Source: Diphasiastrum complanatum (Eukaryota > Streptophyta > Lycopodiopsida > Lycopodiales > Lycopodiaceae). Taken from it: a stretch of DNA of 64,000 nt. Positions 23,272 through 34,403 of the stretch are shown here, piece after piece. The translations under genes were made by a program, and so were the position numbers. The first letter of the stretch is position 1; each line of letters starts with the position of its first letter. The stretch lies in the NCBI GenBank assembly GCA_029204225.1, contig CM055112.1, positions 22,758,578-22,822,577 of the forward strand, written 5' to 3'. The notes under the pieces are model-generated. The model was given only the letters and a program-made list of their open reading frames with translations, searched no databases and was not told the origin of the DNA.

Positions 23272-23649
23272 CAGACCCGGCCACGTCCGACGAGGGGTCG
23301 GACGCGTCCCAAAAAAAAAATTTAAATTTTTTTCTAGATGCAGACACGCCCGGGCCCTGGACGCGTTTTTTTATTTTAAAAAAAATAAAGGCCCGCGGGC
23401 AACACCCCCCCTGATAGCATTTCATAAACACATACATTACATTGCAATACACCAGGCACGCGTTGACAAAAAACATACCGTACATCAATTCATCAGATGT
23501 ATCAAAATAACAATACGTATTCCCACCATATACGGCTGGGGCTGTTCTTTACACTATGTTAGACACTAAATGCTGTCTCATCTACTGCCAAAAAAAATAC
23601 ATAACAATAGTCAGCCACATACGGCTAGACCCCTCTATTCTAAACATTC

Positions 23650-23996
23650 TTATGAATCCTCCACTGACTCCTCGCCCTCGTCAGGTGCATTGTTTTGTCG
23701 CTCTCGCTCTGCCTCCCAATTAGCCTGACGGCGGGCCGCCCTTTTCCAGACCATGATGAGTTGCCATCGTGTGAAGTTCATTCCAATCTGCTCATCCAAA
23801 TCCAGCTCGGCAGCGGGGGCAGAGGCCACAGCGGGGACGGGTGGCTCCGGTTCCGGATTTCTCTGCCGAGTCTGTCGCAACATCTCTGCAATGTCTGCCT
23901 CTTACTTTCAATGCCTTTCGTTGTGCCTTCGGACATCTTCCTCGAGCTTCCTCTTAGATTCGCCCTCGGGCTTCAGTGGCATGTGCTCCGCCATCT
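23650..23996 (-). pseudogene. unrecognised charged protein, cut by copia LTR
   Basis: The minus strand is open from the copia LTR edge at 23996 to a stop near 23650 with two stops near 23910. The last 77 codons are uninterrupted. Upstream residues read like EGESKRKLEEDVRRHNERH. The rest has MLRQTRQRNPEPEPPVPAV, an Ala/Pro linker, 'MNFTRWQLIMVWKRAARRQ' and an acidic end (EEGESVEDS-like). Charged coiled-coil plus acidic tail would fit the C-terminus of a DNA-binding accessory protein of a DNA transposon, but I do not recognise a family. The N-terminal part is absent on the far side of the copia insertion. Confidence 0.35.
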
Positions 23997-25105
23997 TGTG
24001 GTGGCAGGAAGCACTGATATCACTCTATGGGCGGAAATAGATATCAGCACTAATACCACTGCTAGAAGAAAAACAAATTGTTATAACCAAGATCATGGAT
24101 TACTAGGAGAATGGAGTTACGAGCAGTTCTTTGTGTGTGAAATCAGATTATCAGTGTAGGAGTCATAGACTGCCGTGAAAGAAAGATTGCAAAAACCATT
24201 AGGCGTCTGAGACAGCCATGCAATCCTCTAATACTGATAACCTAATTTCAAGAGAATGTAAAATCAATAAGGCGTCATAGACAACCATACAATTCTATGA
24301 TAATGGTGTTTGTGTAAAAGGGAGTGAGAGTTATCATTCAACAAGATGCAACGAAGTAGAATAATAGCGATCTGTATAATGAAAGGTCGTGAAAACAACA
24401 AGACCACAATACAATTGCGCTGATAAGCGTGTGGTCCTACTTACAGATCTAAGAATAATTGCTAAAGTTCTAAATTCTGTCTCTCTATAATCACTAACTC
24501 TAAGGAGTTAGCTACTGGTAAGATTGCGCTCTCTGCTATCTGATCTCACGTATTCACCTTATCCCACCTCTCTATATTTTCAATCGCTCAGTTACATGTA
24601 TATATATCAGCTGAAAATCTCGTACTAACTTAACTTTACAATTACAAGATTGATAACAGCTGTCAAAGTGATCAGGGGATTGGATCATTGATGGAGCGTG
24701 AAGGTTTCCTGGTCTGATAGCGAAATGGAGCGTAAATTTCTACAGACTGGAAATGCGACACCCTTTGGCCTTTTGGCCTTTGCCTTTACTTGAGGGCAGC
24801 CTCTGAGATTTGTAAGACACCTTTGGGATTCTGTCTTTACCTGTAAGACACCTTCGGCTTTTGTAGAGCAAGTGTCGCATTTTTTGCCCTAATTGTCGGC
24901 TGTCAAAAACCCCGTGTAAAAACACAGTGTGGGATTTTCGCATTCTTTTTTGGCTGGGGAAAAAACAGATTGTAGCGACAATTAGTGTAAAAATACAGAC
25001 TGTTTGAAAACAGTCCATTTTCTATAGGTTACATTTGAGAGAGTTAATATCTGGAGAACAAAGGAGGGCTGTTGGAATGAGTAGGAGGTATATTAAATTC
25101 CAACA
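23997..25105 (-). repeat. 3' LTR of minus-strand copia (1.1 kb)
   Basis: On the minus strand it starts TGTTGGAATTTAATATACC directly after the purine tract AAGCTTAAGGGCGAG and ends ...CTGCCACCACA at 23997. Its last 200 bases match 27585-27792. Confidence 0.7.
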
Positions 25106-25269
25106 CTCGCCCTTAAGCTTTCTACTATGAATCTAGTCTGCAATTGAGATTTAACATACCTACTAACGTAGAATGCTTACCTCTAGACAATGGCTTTGTC
25201 AAAATATCAGCCAACATATTATCTGTATGACAGTAACTTAGTACAACATCTTTATTCAAAACTTTCTCT

Positions 25270-25626
25270 TTAAGAAAATAAAATTGAACTTCTATATGCT
25301 TGGTTCAATAATGAGTTCATGAGTTCAGAGATAGAGCTATGCCCGCGCTGGAGTATTGTTGGACTGATCTGTGAGAAATGCAAATCCTGCAGCAGTCTCC
25401 TCAGCCAGATTATCTCCTTCACTGCTGATGTAGCTGCAACATATTCGAATTCTGTAGAGGACAGAGAAATGCATTTTTGCTTTTTGCTGTTCCATGAGAT
25501 GGGTCCTCCTGCAAGGAAACAAATGTAGCTTGATGTGGATTTTCTGGTATGCACGTCTCTAGCCCAATCTAAATATGAATAAGTGGTCAATGTGAGTGCA
25601 ACTTCTGTATTGCCATTATAGCTCAA
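25270..25626 (-). pseudogene. copia RNase H
   Basis: Open frame of 118 codons with 'YSYLDWARDVHTRKSTSSY' (usual Y.DADWAGD...RRS.SGY), 'GGPISWNSKKQKCISLSST' and 'EYVAATSAVKEIIWLRRLL'. The catalytic DADWA is changed to YLDWA. The C-terminal part is lost through a frameshift near 25340. Confidence 0.75.
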
Positions 25627-25738
25627 AGCATAGTGTTGTGTAGCTTGAATGTACCTCAGTATTCTTTGCAGAGCTTTCCAGTGTTATAGGCCTAGATTGG
25701 ACATGTACTGAGACAATGTGCTTACTGCATATGCTAGA

Positions 25739-26480
25739 TCAAGTCGTGTGCAGATCATAGAATACATAATTGATCCTATGACAGACAGATAAGGATACCT
25801 GCACATTTCTTGCTGATCTACTTGAGTTTTGGGACACGTCTTTGGACAACTTAGCTCCTGAATCCATAGGTGTGTCTATGGGCTTGCAATCCTTCATGCC
25901 ATATTTGCGAAATACGTTAGTCAGGTAGGATTCTTGGCTTATAGTTATTCTTTTGCTTGCGCAATCTCTGTTGATCTCCATACCAAGAAAGTAATGGACT
26001 GGGCCTAAATCAGTCATCTCAAACTCTGATGAAATCAGAGATCTGGTTTCATGTAATAAGTGATTTGAATTGCTGAAAATTATAGAATCATCAATGTATA
26101 ATACTATTATGACATAGCTTGACCCTTTACGCCTGAGATATACATTGCAGTCCGCAGAGCAAGAAGAAAAATTGTGCTGCAACAAGAAGTGATTAATTAT
26201 GTCATACCAGGCTCGGGGAGCTTGCTTAAGACCATATAAAACCTTATGCAATTTACATACCAGATGCTCCTTGCCTTGAAGGACGTAACCTTCTGGTTGA
26301 TAGATGAATATATCTTCTTGTATAAATCCAGATGGATGTCGTTTGGACATCCATCTGGTGAATGTCCAGATCTTTTGCAGCAGCTATAGCCAGTAAGGTA
26401 CGAATAGATTGATGTTTTACCACTGGACTAAAGGTCTCAGTGTAGTCTATCCCATATACTTGTTCAAAGCCTTTAACCAC
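25739..26480 (-). pseudogene. copia reverse transcriptase
   Basis: Two overlapping frames. The first (26480-26253) has '[20 protein letters not shown]' and 'DIHQMDVQT' with the first catalytic aspartate. The second (26350-25739) has '[20 protein letters not shown]', 'KQAPRAWYDIINHFLLQ', the polymerase box 'YVIIVLYIDDSIIFS', and 'MTDLGPVHYFLGMEI'. The YxDD box is intact, but the frameshift near 26330 and the missing fingers make the copy inactive. Confidence 0.8.
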
Positions 26481-26499
26481 CAGTCTAGCTTTTCATTTG

Positions 26500-27477
26500 G
26501 ATATGGATCCATCTGGCTTAAGCTTCAGCTTAAAGTCATGTGCTGAGAGGCACCTGAATCGAGATACCATTGATGGGCATCTCTGTTGGGTTGATCTTGT
26601 ACCATCAGCGCTCTCTCAACTTCTTGCGAGTCTCTGACTGTGTCAGAGTTGTTTTGTTGCTGCTGCTGCATCTTCTTTCTGGCTTCATTATGCTGGAGGA
26701 CGTGACAGTCCTTGATATCATGGTTGGTTCTTTTGCAGTACCTACAAAATAGCTTGGTCTTGGACGATGATTGGTTGTGCTGTTGTTGTGTTGTGAAGCT
26801 GCTGGCTGTTCTGCCTTTGTCTTCTTGTCCTTGAAGTCCTTCTTCTTCTTGGACTGCTGCTTGGTTGAGTAGAGTGAGTAAAGTGCCATGGATTTGCTAC
26901 TCATTGACGTGGACAAACTTTTCCTCCTTACTTCTTCCTGCAATAGACTTGCTATCAAGTTTTGTAGAGACAACGCAGGAGTGTTGCTAAAAAGCAGCAC
27001 TAAATTGTCATAGGAGGATGGAAGACTGGCAAGAAGAGACATGGTAGAGTCTTTTTCTGATATAGGTGATCCTATTGCAGCCAGTTGGTTTAGCAACTGT
27101 TTGAACTCGTTCAGATGGCCGCTTAATGAGGTGACTTCGCTCATTCTGAGTGTCATCATCTTCTTCCTCAAGAAGAGACGAGTGGATACATCTGAGCTCT
27201 CGTAGATGATTGTAAAGATATTCCACGTTTCTTTGGAGATGGTGTTGTTGGACACGTGAGCAATCTAAGTGTCTTTCATATTCAAGGATACAATGGCAAG
27301 TGCTTTGCCATCCTTTGCTTCCCATGCTGAAAGCAATTCAGGTTATATCGACTTGGGTATTGAACCATTTACGTACCCCCATAACTCTTTTTTCAATCAA
27401 GATCATTCTCATTTTGAACTTCCACATCTCCGTTGAGTTTGTTGATCAAGCGAATTTATGAGGTTGAACCTTCCATA
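26500..27477 (-). pseudogene. copia gag with zinc knuckle and protease start
   Basis: The probable start is the ATG at 27477-27475, about 90 bases after the primer site. Stops and frame changes lie in the first 70 codons. The main frame (27255-26605) gives the UBN2-type Gag core with 'LRMSEVTSLSGHLNEFKQLL' and 'LLASLPSSYDNLVLLFSN'. In another frame follow the knuckle 'FCRYCKRTNHDIKDCH' (CX2CX4HX4C, complete), a Gln-rich stretch and the protease active-site segment 'WYLDSGASQHMT'. Homology to pol ends there. Confidence 0.7.
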
Positions 27478-27568
27478 GCGATCGTGTAGCAGAGATGAGA
27501 CACAAACAAAAAGAACAAATCTATAGGATTAGAATAAGTCCTAGACTCTAGTAATCCAATGAACCTTG

Positions 27569-27580
27569 GCTCTGATACCA
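27569..27580 (-). other. primer binding site (initiator-Met tRNA type)
   Basis: On the minus strand TGGTATCAGAGC, followed by CAAGG, four bases after the LTR end ...CCACCACA. Confidence 0.85.
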
Positions 27581-27584
27581 CTTT

Positions 27585-27792
27585 TGTGGTGGCAAGAAGC
27601 ACTGATATCACTCTATAGGAAAAAAGTAGATATCAGCACTAATACCACTGCTAGAAAAAAAACAAATTGTTATAACCAAAATCATGGATTATTAAGAGAA
27701 TGGAATTACAAGCAATTCTTTGTGTGTGAAATCAAATTATCAGTGTAGGAGTCATAGACTGCCGGTGAAAGAAAGATTCCAAAAACAATTAT
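27585..27792 (-). repeat. 5' LTR fragment of minus-strand copia
   Basis: About 208 bases matching 23997-24205; the remaining 900 bases of the LTR are missing. Confidence 0.75.
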
Positions 27793-28043
27793 GCCCCGTG
27801 GTCCGCTCTCCCACAGTGCCCATGTGACATTGTACCTACCCCGATTTGTTGCCCATGTGACGTTGTACCTCCCAAAACCCTAAACCTATCTCTCTCTCCT
27901 TAACGAATCTATATTATACTATTATATAAATACAGGTAAACGATGCGCTTTTCGGATGAACCTCAACAACTTACTAATTACTTATGCTCCACAGTGTCAT
28001 TCAGCACATGAAAGTTCAAGACCTAGACAGTACCATCTCATCA

Positions 28044-28060
28044 CCCTAAACCCTAAACCT
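28044..28060. repeat. short telomere-type motif
   Basis: CCCTAAACCCTAAACC, two units of the plant telomere repeat; a single unit also occurs near 27881. Such motifs also act as telo-box promoter elements, but no gene start is near. Confidence 0.5.
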
Positions 28061-28380
28061 ATTTCATCACATAGGTCCTATGTGATGAGATAGCGAGGGC
28101 ACGAGACAGTTTTGGAGACTCAAAAAATATAAATTGTTGCTCTTTCGTGTCCGACTACAGAGATATCAAACATGGGAAGCATGGGGACAATGGTTAGATT
28201 TGTTGCAAAAAAATTTGAATACCGTTTTCCTATTTTTAAGCAGAGGGGGCAAGTGGGTGCCAAACACCCTCTAATAAATTGTTTTTATTTCGCTTTGGAG
28301 ATGTGGAATAGCGAGGGCAAAGGCCTGTATTTTTTTTTTTGAAAATGGAAGAGTGCGTCCGAACACGAACACACTCCTGA

Positions 28381-28424
28381 GGCGTCCACGTCCAGACGCA
28401 AACGCGCGTCTGCGTCCAAACCCC
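28381..28424 (-). repeat. candidate terminal inverted repeat, right
   Basis: Read on the minus strand it is GGGGTTTGGACGCAGACG, then CGCGTTTGCGTCTGG, then ACGTGGACGCC, related to 23228-23271 with gaps. Confidence 0.4.
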
Positions 28425-29431
28425 GCTTCCTTAGGATGAAGCATAACCTAGTAAGGGTTACAGTATTAATAGCTGTCGTTGGCTATCCACAGAATGGCAA
28501 AAACCAAAAAAAAAAATATTAAATATCTAACATTATTGTGAAAGCAAATAGATTTGAAAATCAAGCTCAACTTAAAAGGATTCATTGACCATTTGTCTAA
28601 AAGAGAGAAAAACTATAGTAAAAAACTCAAAGATAAAAATGTGTGAATTTCATACATTTAAATCAATGGTTCAAATACCCCAACTTCAAAACTAGTTGGG
28701 CAATCTATGTAAGGTGACAAAACACACTCAAGTGACGACCTCTTTACTACCACCTATCCATAAGTCATTCATCAACTCACCCCTCGTGCATCAAAGTTGT
28801 CAACACCAACCAGCTTGATCACTCCAATAATAACCGACATCTCATGCCACCAATCATCTAGCTCAACTCTCAATATCTATCTAGTATCAACGTATCAACT
28901 CTTGACAAGACAAAATGAATAGTAAATATGGATAGTCTTTATGTACATTATTCAAGTGTTTCACACCTCAATCAAGATCATTACTTAATTTTCTACACGA
29001 GCTCTTGCAATACTTGCATTTGACATTCTAAACAATGTCACACTCTGGCATTATGTCTTTTGTGAGTGCGTCACCTCAAGGCATTCTGTTATGTACCATA
29101 ACATTTTTGTTGAACTAGCTAGGTGTGTCAGATTTAAAATACAATTTGAAATACTTGGTGGGTACAAAGTATATCAAGAGAGTTTATGTTGAATCCACCT
29201 GTGAGCTTATTATTCATGTATCTATGTTTTGTAGTGAAATACAATACTAACATACAGTGCAAGTTGTAACAGCCAGTAAAACTTAAAAATCTGTAACAGG
29301 CCATAAGTGACAGGTACGTAGTACATAGCACCTAGAAGTGAACATTATTCATTTATTGATGCTACGTACCACATGCATGCAGTCACATCCAAAATGGGTA
29401 CTAGGTATTGGAGTAAAAGCGATATATATTG
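28425..29431. other. no gene recognised
   Basis: AT-rich spacer without recognised coding or repeat structure. Confidence 0.4.
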
Positions 29432-30030
29432 CATGCAATAACAACGATTGTCTCTTTGATGGTGACAAGGAGTACCTGCTCTAATCTTTCCAATTTATTT
29501 TTTTCTCTAATCAAAGTTCAAACATGTCTGGTCTCAATCTTCAGCCTGTTGTGGCATAGCCTGTGAAGTATCAACAAGATCCAGATTTCATGCTGAGAAA
29601 TATCTCTGCTCATGTTGATTCTGGGCTCATCCGATGACAAATTTTATGGGTATCACGAGTAAAATATCTGCTGGATGCAGGATAATTGCTGGACTGGTTG
29701 AAAGGTTATTGTTTCGAGCTAGCTAACTAGCTTAATCATTGAATTTTTCTTCGCCAAGCTCAAGACCATCCTTGAAGAAAAACACTATTGCACGCAATAA
29801 CAAGAATCTGATCTTTGTTGGCGAGAAACAAATCTCGTAGACTAATCTAAATCTACTTTTATCATTTTTGTTTTCTCTAGATCGGATTTAGTTTTTATTC
29901 TCATCTCATCGTACAATGATAAATTTATGGGTACGATGAGTAAAGAAGCTGTATGATTGCTGGAATTCAGAATGCTTATTGTGGCGAGCTAGCTAACTAG
30001 CTTATTCCTGGACTTTAATTTCTATCAAGC
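29432..30030. repeat. duplicated 3' flank of GDSL gene A
   Basis: Two related units, 29432-29760 and 29793-30030, share in the same order GCAYGCAATAACAA, GATGACAAATTTTATGGGTA (diverged in the second), ATTGCTGGA and GAGCTAGCTAACTAGCTTA, then CAAGCTCAAGA. The second unit abuts the stop codon of the GDSL gene. The first therefore looks like an older tandem copy of its 3' flank. Confidence 0.55.
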
Positions 30031-31780
30031 TCAAGAAAGTAGTTCTTTCACCGCTTGAGGGAAAACGCTTTTTGCAATGATGCTGTTCGTGTAATCAGAG
30101 GGATGGAAGCTGTCCCAGAAGACGTAAGAAGAGGCATTGGAACAGGTGCCAGGCGTTAATTGATTGCATAGGATGGCCACTGCAAGTTTTCCCACTCCAC
30201 AGCAACTCTTTAATGTGTAACTGAAACCTGCCACGCACAATGCTAATTTCAAGGTTAAGACGAGTATTACTCCATAAAATCTATTCCTTCTAAATTAATC
30301 GCTTCTGTTGTTTGCACTTTGCAAGTGATTTCGCCATTTCGTGTGAAATAAAAATATAGAAGAGCTAGTAGTATGAATTACTGCTTCTGCAGTACTTCTT
30401 ACCATATTCACGGGGTTCGCTGATTACATTCTGTAGAATCCGGTAGATGTCAAAAAACGCTATCCTCAAGTTTGGCAAGCTGTTTTTCAGCGTATTGGTA
30501 GCCTCTTGAAGGTTCTGATTGAAGGAGAAAGCTTGCTCGTTCTGAAATTCAATGCATTTCAATTCACCTTTTCCATATAGAGTAATCTGGGAAGGAAGAC
30601 AGCCTAAAGGAGGAAGAGAAACCACAGCAATCTTGCGAGCGCCTGATTTGTAGATCTCCTGATTTTAAGAAAAAACCGGATTTATGCAAAAGATGAAACT
30701 CGCAATCACGAATGAGGCTGGTAAGTGAGCAGACAAAACTAAATTACCTGCAAGCTTATTTGAATTACCTGGACGAAACTCTTGTAGGAGCTCAGCAGAA
30801 TAGCCTGATACTGATCAAGATTATACTGCTTCTGTAGGTCCAAATTAATATAGTAGTTATTAACGTAGTCGTTACTTCCTGTACTGAGAATGAACACGGC
30901 TTTTGAGATTATGGAGGACGCATTCTCTTTCCCGACAGTCTCTGACAGCGTCGAAAGATAGTCCTGGTACCACTTCAACTGTCCAGTGAGAGATACCACG
31001 TTCTGCAATGCCATACCGCTTTCGACGGTTAGCGCTGCTCAGCTTTTTCCATCAAAGTGTTACTCTAAGATGGATGTACCAGGTAGTTAGATCATAATCT
31101 GTTTTCAAATCTACTATTCCCCTAGAGCGATTATGATGATCTTGTTGCACACCTGAAAACATGCTAACAACTAATTAACCTATGCATACATTAAATGAAT
31201 TTGAATGTTATGTATTTCTCAGCAGCTTACAAAGTTCTCAGCGGTGCCATCGTAATAGCCAGATGCCGACGATGCAAAGCAGATGCCTTGGACAGTCTTC
31301 TCTCCCTTTGCTTCAGGATCTAAGTACGCTGGAGGGAAAGGAAGGCCTACTAAGGAAGCTGTTACAGAAGGAAAAAACCGAATTCCTCATTCGTCAATTT
31401 GCAACGAACAGAAAATAAGCTAATCACAGTGGACATGCAATTCTTTTCTCTTCCAAAATCGACGAATTCAAAAAAAGTTTGATCTAACTTGCAATAAAAA
31501 CGCAAGAGTACAGCTCACCGATGTAGTCTGTCACCAGCCGTCCATTACAAAATCTTCCGGTTGCTTTATCAGTATCAAAATCTCTTCCATACGGTGGAAA
31601 ATCACTTTTCACAACTGTTAGAAGATAGTTATTGTTTCCTGCATCAACCGTGGAGTCACCAAAGATTATAATCGATGGTACGAGCGGCCTTTTACTTGGA
31701 TTCAACCCATCTGTGATGCAGCTGAAACTTGCGATCAAAACAACACAAACAGTCCAATCATTAAAGCTTTTAGAATGCAT
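30031..31780 (-). CDS. GDSL esterase/lipase, gene A (5 exons, 358 aa)
   Basis: Minus-strand exons: 31780-31519, 31358-31231, 31002-30769, 30658-30403, 30227-30031. All introns are GT-AG and exon phases join cleanly to 358 codons plus TGA. The product is a secreted plant GDSL (SGNH) hydrolase acting on lipid or ester substrates; the substrate is unknown. A hydrophobic N-terminus ([15 protein letters not shown]) fits a signal peptide. Block [16 protein letters not shown] has the catalytic Ser43; block [14 protein letters not shown] has Asn174; block V WDSFHPSD has Asp332 and His335. Block II reads [10 protein letters not shown] where GxNFASGGxG is usual, so the oxyanion-hole glycine appears replaced by alanine. 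Length is normal for the family. Exons 2-5 have exactly the lengths of gene B. Start chosen as first Met before the signal peptide. Confidence 0.9.
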
Positions 31781-31841
31781 TTTGGAGATCTATTGCTCGA
31801 AAGAATTTCGAGAAGGAAAAAACTTATCGGTCTGGATAGTG

Positions 31842-31849
31842 CTATATAG
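31842..31849 (-). promoter_or_regulatory. possible TATA box for GDSL gene A
   Basis: CTATATAG, a palindrome, 62-69 bases upstream of the ATG. That would leave a 5' leader of about 30-40 bases. Supported by position and sequence only. Confidence 0.35.
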
Positions 31850-31974
31850 CACCATATCCATTCAGCTAGAAATGCCACCAAGAAATAGAACAACAGACTG
31901 AGAGACCCCATGCAAGTTATGCAACTAGCAGTTACTCTCTGCTTCACAATAAAGAAGCTACGAACAAGTCTAGT

Positions 31975-32165
31975 AAGTCTGTCGGAGCCCAGGAGTCGCA
32001 CCACTCCTGTCCTACAAAGACCTGGGGGCTAGTCTATAAAGTCTGTGGGAGCTGCACCAGTGCTGAGTGTACCACTCTTGTCCTCCTACAAAGAACGGGG
32101 GGCTAGTCTATAAAGTCTGTGGGAGCTGCACTCTTGTCCTACACAGACCTGGGGATAGTCTCGCG
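31975..32165. repeat. tandem repeat upstream of GDSL gene A
   Basis: Three imperfect units of 55-75 bases around AAGTCTGTGGGAGCTGCAC...CTTGTCCTACAAAGACCTGGGGGCTAGTCTAT. The middle unit carries an extra CAGTGCTGAGTGTAC segment. Confidence 0.8.
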
Positions 32166-34403
32166 GGATCTGGATTCTGGTATGAAATACTAGGACCTGA
32201 AATACAAGGAATATTATCATACAGTCTGTCTATCGATTGACATACTAACAATACTTAACCCCTTTGCAACACATCATAAATCCTTTCTATTTTTTGGGCC
32301 TTGCGACTCCCGAAGAGTCCCGAACCTTCAACGTTGTAGCAGAAAGTGTACCGCTGCAACCACATCAGCAGGCTTTACAAGAACGTAGAGCGGTGAGGAA
32401 TTAAGTTTGAGCTCATCAACCATGCTACACGTACACGAGGGTAGTTGAATGCATTGAGTGTGATCATACGCGATTTCTAATGGCTGACACCAGATGGTGA
32501 TTTTGCATATGAATGCTTCCAAAATTCGAGAGTGGAAATTGAAGAGATGAAAGCGAAATGGCAAGCGTAACAGACAGATACAAGTTAATGCAAACATGCA
32601 TGAGAAAAATATATATCAAATCGTATGCAGCTAAAGTTGTTAGATATAGCATTCAAATAGGAATCAGGTTACCTGATTTGTGATAATACTGCAGCCCTTG
32701 CAGGGAAAGGAAAGCACCCATTAATGTGACATGGTGCAACATTTCCAATCACAATCATCATGCTGCACTTGATTGAGGTACAAGGAAGCGGACACTTAGC
32801 ACTGGAGACAGAAATTAGATACTTCACACCCCCTAAATAATGAAGAAAGAGACCATTTCTCGAAGGTGGTGAGCATTTAGTGTTCCCATACCTCCTCAAG
32901 CTTCTCTTGAATGACTTGCATCTCTGAAGGCAATTGGGTCTTTGAAAAATGGTGTCCTTTTCAACTCAAAAAATGTGTTGTAAAATGGTGCAATGATCAA
33001 AGATTGCAGATAATCACACTAACTAACCAATGTGTTTACACATTGATTATACTACAAAAAGAAAATGTACTTATCATAATTGCAAATTTCTCAGCCTCTT
33101 GGCTTGCCTGATCATGAAATTGAAGCATGTTATAGATTTATGAATCACTTGTAGTCTCCTACATTGGCATACATGTAACTTAATATATGAAGAATTGTGC
33201 AAAAGGTGTCTAGAGTCTAGACACTTGCACATATAAGTTCACTATGTTGGAGCTTTTGGGAGAAGAAAATTATCAATGCAGTGCCCACTTTGGCCCCAGC
33301 TCCACCATAACCACACATTTTTCTTTTTTAGATTGGCTGCCCGGTTACAACGTGTCTGAGCAACCAAACTTTATTTCATATTCTTTTCGATGGGATTACG
33401 CAGAGAGAATATATAGAACACTTTTTTATTAATTTTGGATTTTTGAATTTATTTAGGACTAGTTTTTACATATGGTACCAAAAGAGCCAGATAAGAAAAA
33501 CAATTAAAACTTACTAATTCTTGAAGTGGGATTTTCTCCAGTTCGAATCTCATTTCAATGCAATTATAAGCCAAACAAGACAAATTTGATCAACAAGTCA
33601 CAATTTATTTTTTAAATTTATTAATGCTTTTCTCCAATAGCTATGAGCACCTAATATAATTTTAAATCATTCCAATTGTTAGATCAAAGGGTTTATGGTG
33701 GATACTTTTGGGAAATCAGATATAATCATGTCCAAAATCAGTGTCGATCTGAATAACATAGACAACTTTTAAACATAAACATTGATATAGAATTTCAAAA
33801 GAAACATAAACATAATTTGATATTTAAAAGAAACATAAACATCACTGAATCATATACTACTTTGAACGAGCTGTATTATAAGAACTCTCAAAGAAATTTA
33901 ATCACAATGTGTCACTTGCCACTAATAGTGGTTCATATTTATAATTAATGGTCTTGGGCCAATTACAAAAGATGCACAACTTTGGTGCAATTCTAGACAA
34001 ATTTGTAGAAGTTTAACTTTTTAGACTAGTGATTTACTATTTCAATATTCTAAAGGTTGAGAACTAGAAACTATTTTCAACCTTTAGAATTTTGAAAAGT
34101 CGTTAAACTTTCTACATCATAATTCCTCATGGTCTTACAATACACATGCCATGGAATATGATTTACTGATAATAGGATGACATGCCCACACCCTAGCATA
34201 CAAAAAGTCGGCTTTCTACAAAATTGCCAAGTTGGATTTACAAATGAATTTACAGAAAGAATTACGCGTCTTTTGGAGCCAAATTTGGCCTTGTTGCAAA
34301 TTCGAAATCTGCCAACACTCACTAAATTAAATACATTACAAGTTCAATAATTATGGTGACAAAGATTGTAACCAGAACTCTACAACTACAATGATCTTGA
34401 ACT
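32166..34403. other. spacer; holds dispersed repeat copy 2
   Basis: No gene recognised. The second copy of the dispersed repeat lies at about 33305-33425 (TTTTTTAGATTGGCTGCCC...ACGTGTCTGAGCAACCA). AACATAAACAT-type short repeats lie at 33772-33840. Confidence 0.45.

Larger units (their letters stand above)
23997..27792 (-). mobile_element. minus-strand Ty1/copia element, internally deleted
   Basis: Reading the minus strand: partial 5' LTR (27792-27585), primer binding site (27580-27569), gag and protease start (27477 to about 26500), reverse transcriptase (26480-25739), RNase H (25626-25270), purine tract and 3' LTR (25105-23997). The protease stops just after its active-site motif and joins the reverse transcriptase, so integrase and the RT fingers are deleted. 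Both LTRs share about 200 bases including TGGCARGAAGCACTGATATCACTCTAT. The 5' LTR is truncated, so no target duplication can be read. Confidence 0.75.
23228..28424. mobile_element. candidate DNA transposon relic with inverted ends
   Basis: Two GC-rich stretches in otherwise AT-rich DNA, 23228-23271 and 28381-28424, are related as inverted repeats (shared core TTTGCGTCTG..CGT..GACGCC). Between them lie an unrecognised minus-strand open frame (23650-23996) and a copia element inserted at its edge. No transposase was recognised and no convincing target duplication could be assigned. The class assignment is inference. Confidence 0.35.

Noticed and set aside
23252-23569. 105-codon plus-strand frame and the opposite 23186-23488 frame
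   Set aside because: Both cover the GC-rich candidate inverted repeat and A-runs; no protein character.
27569-27580. Possible tRNA fragment
   Set aside because: The match is only the 12 bases used as primer binding site beside an LTR; no cloverleaf.
31182-31418. 78-codon plus-strand frame
   Set aside because: Lies antisense over exon 2 of GDSL gene A, which has correct splice sites and family motifs.
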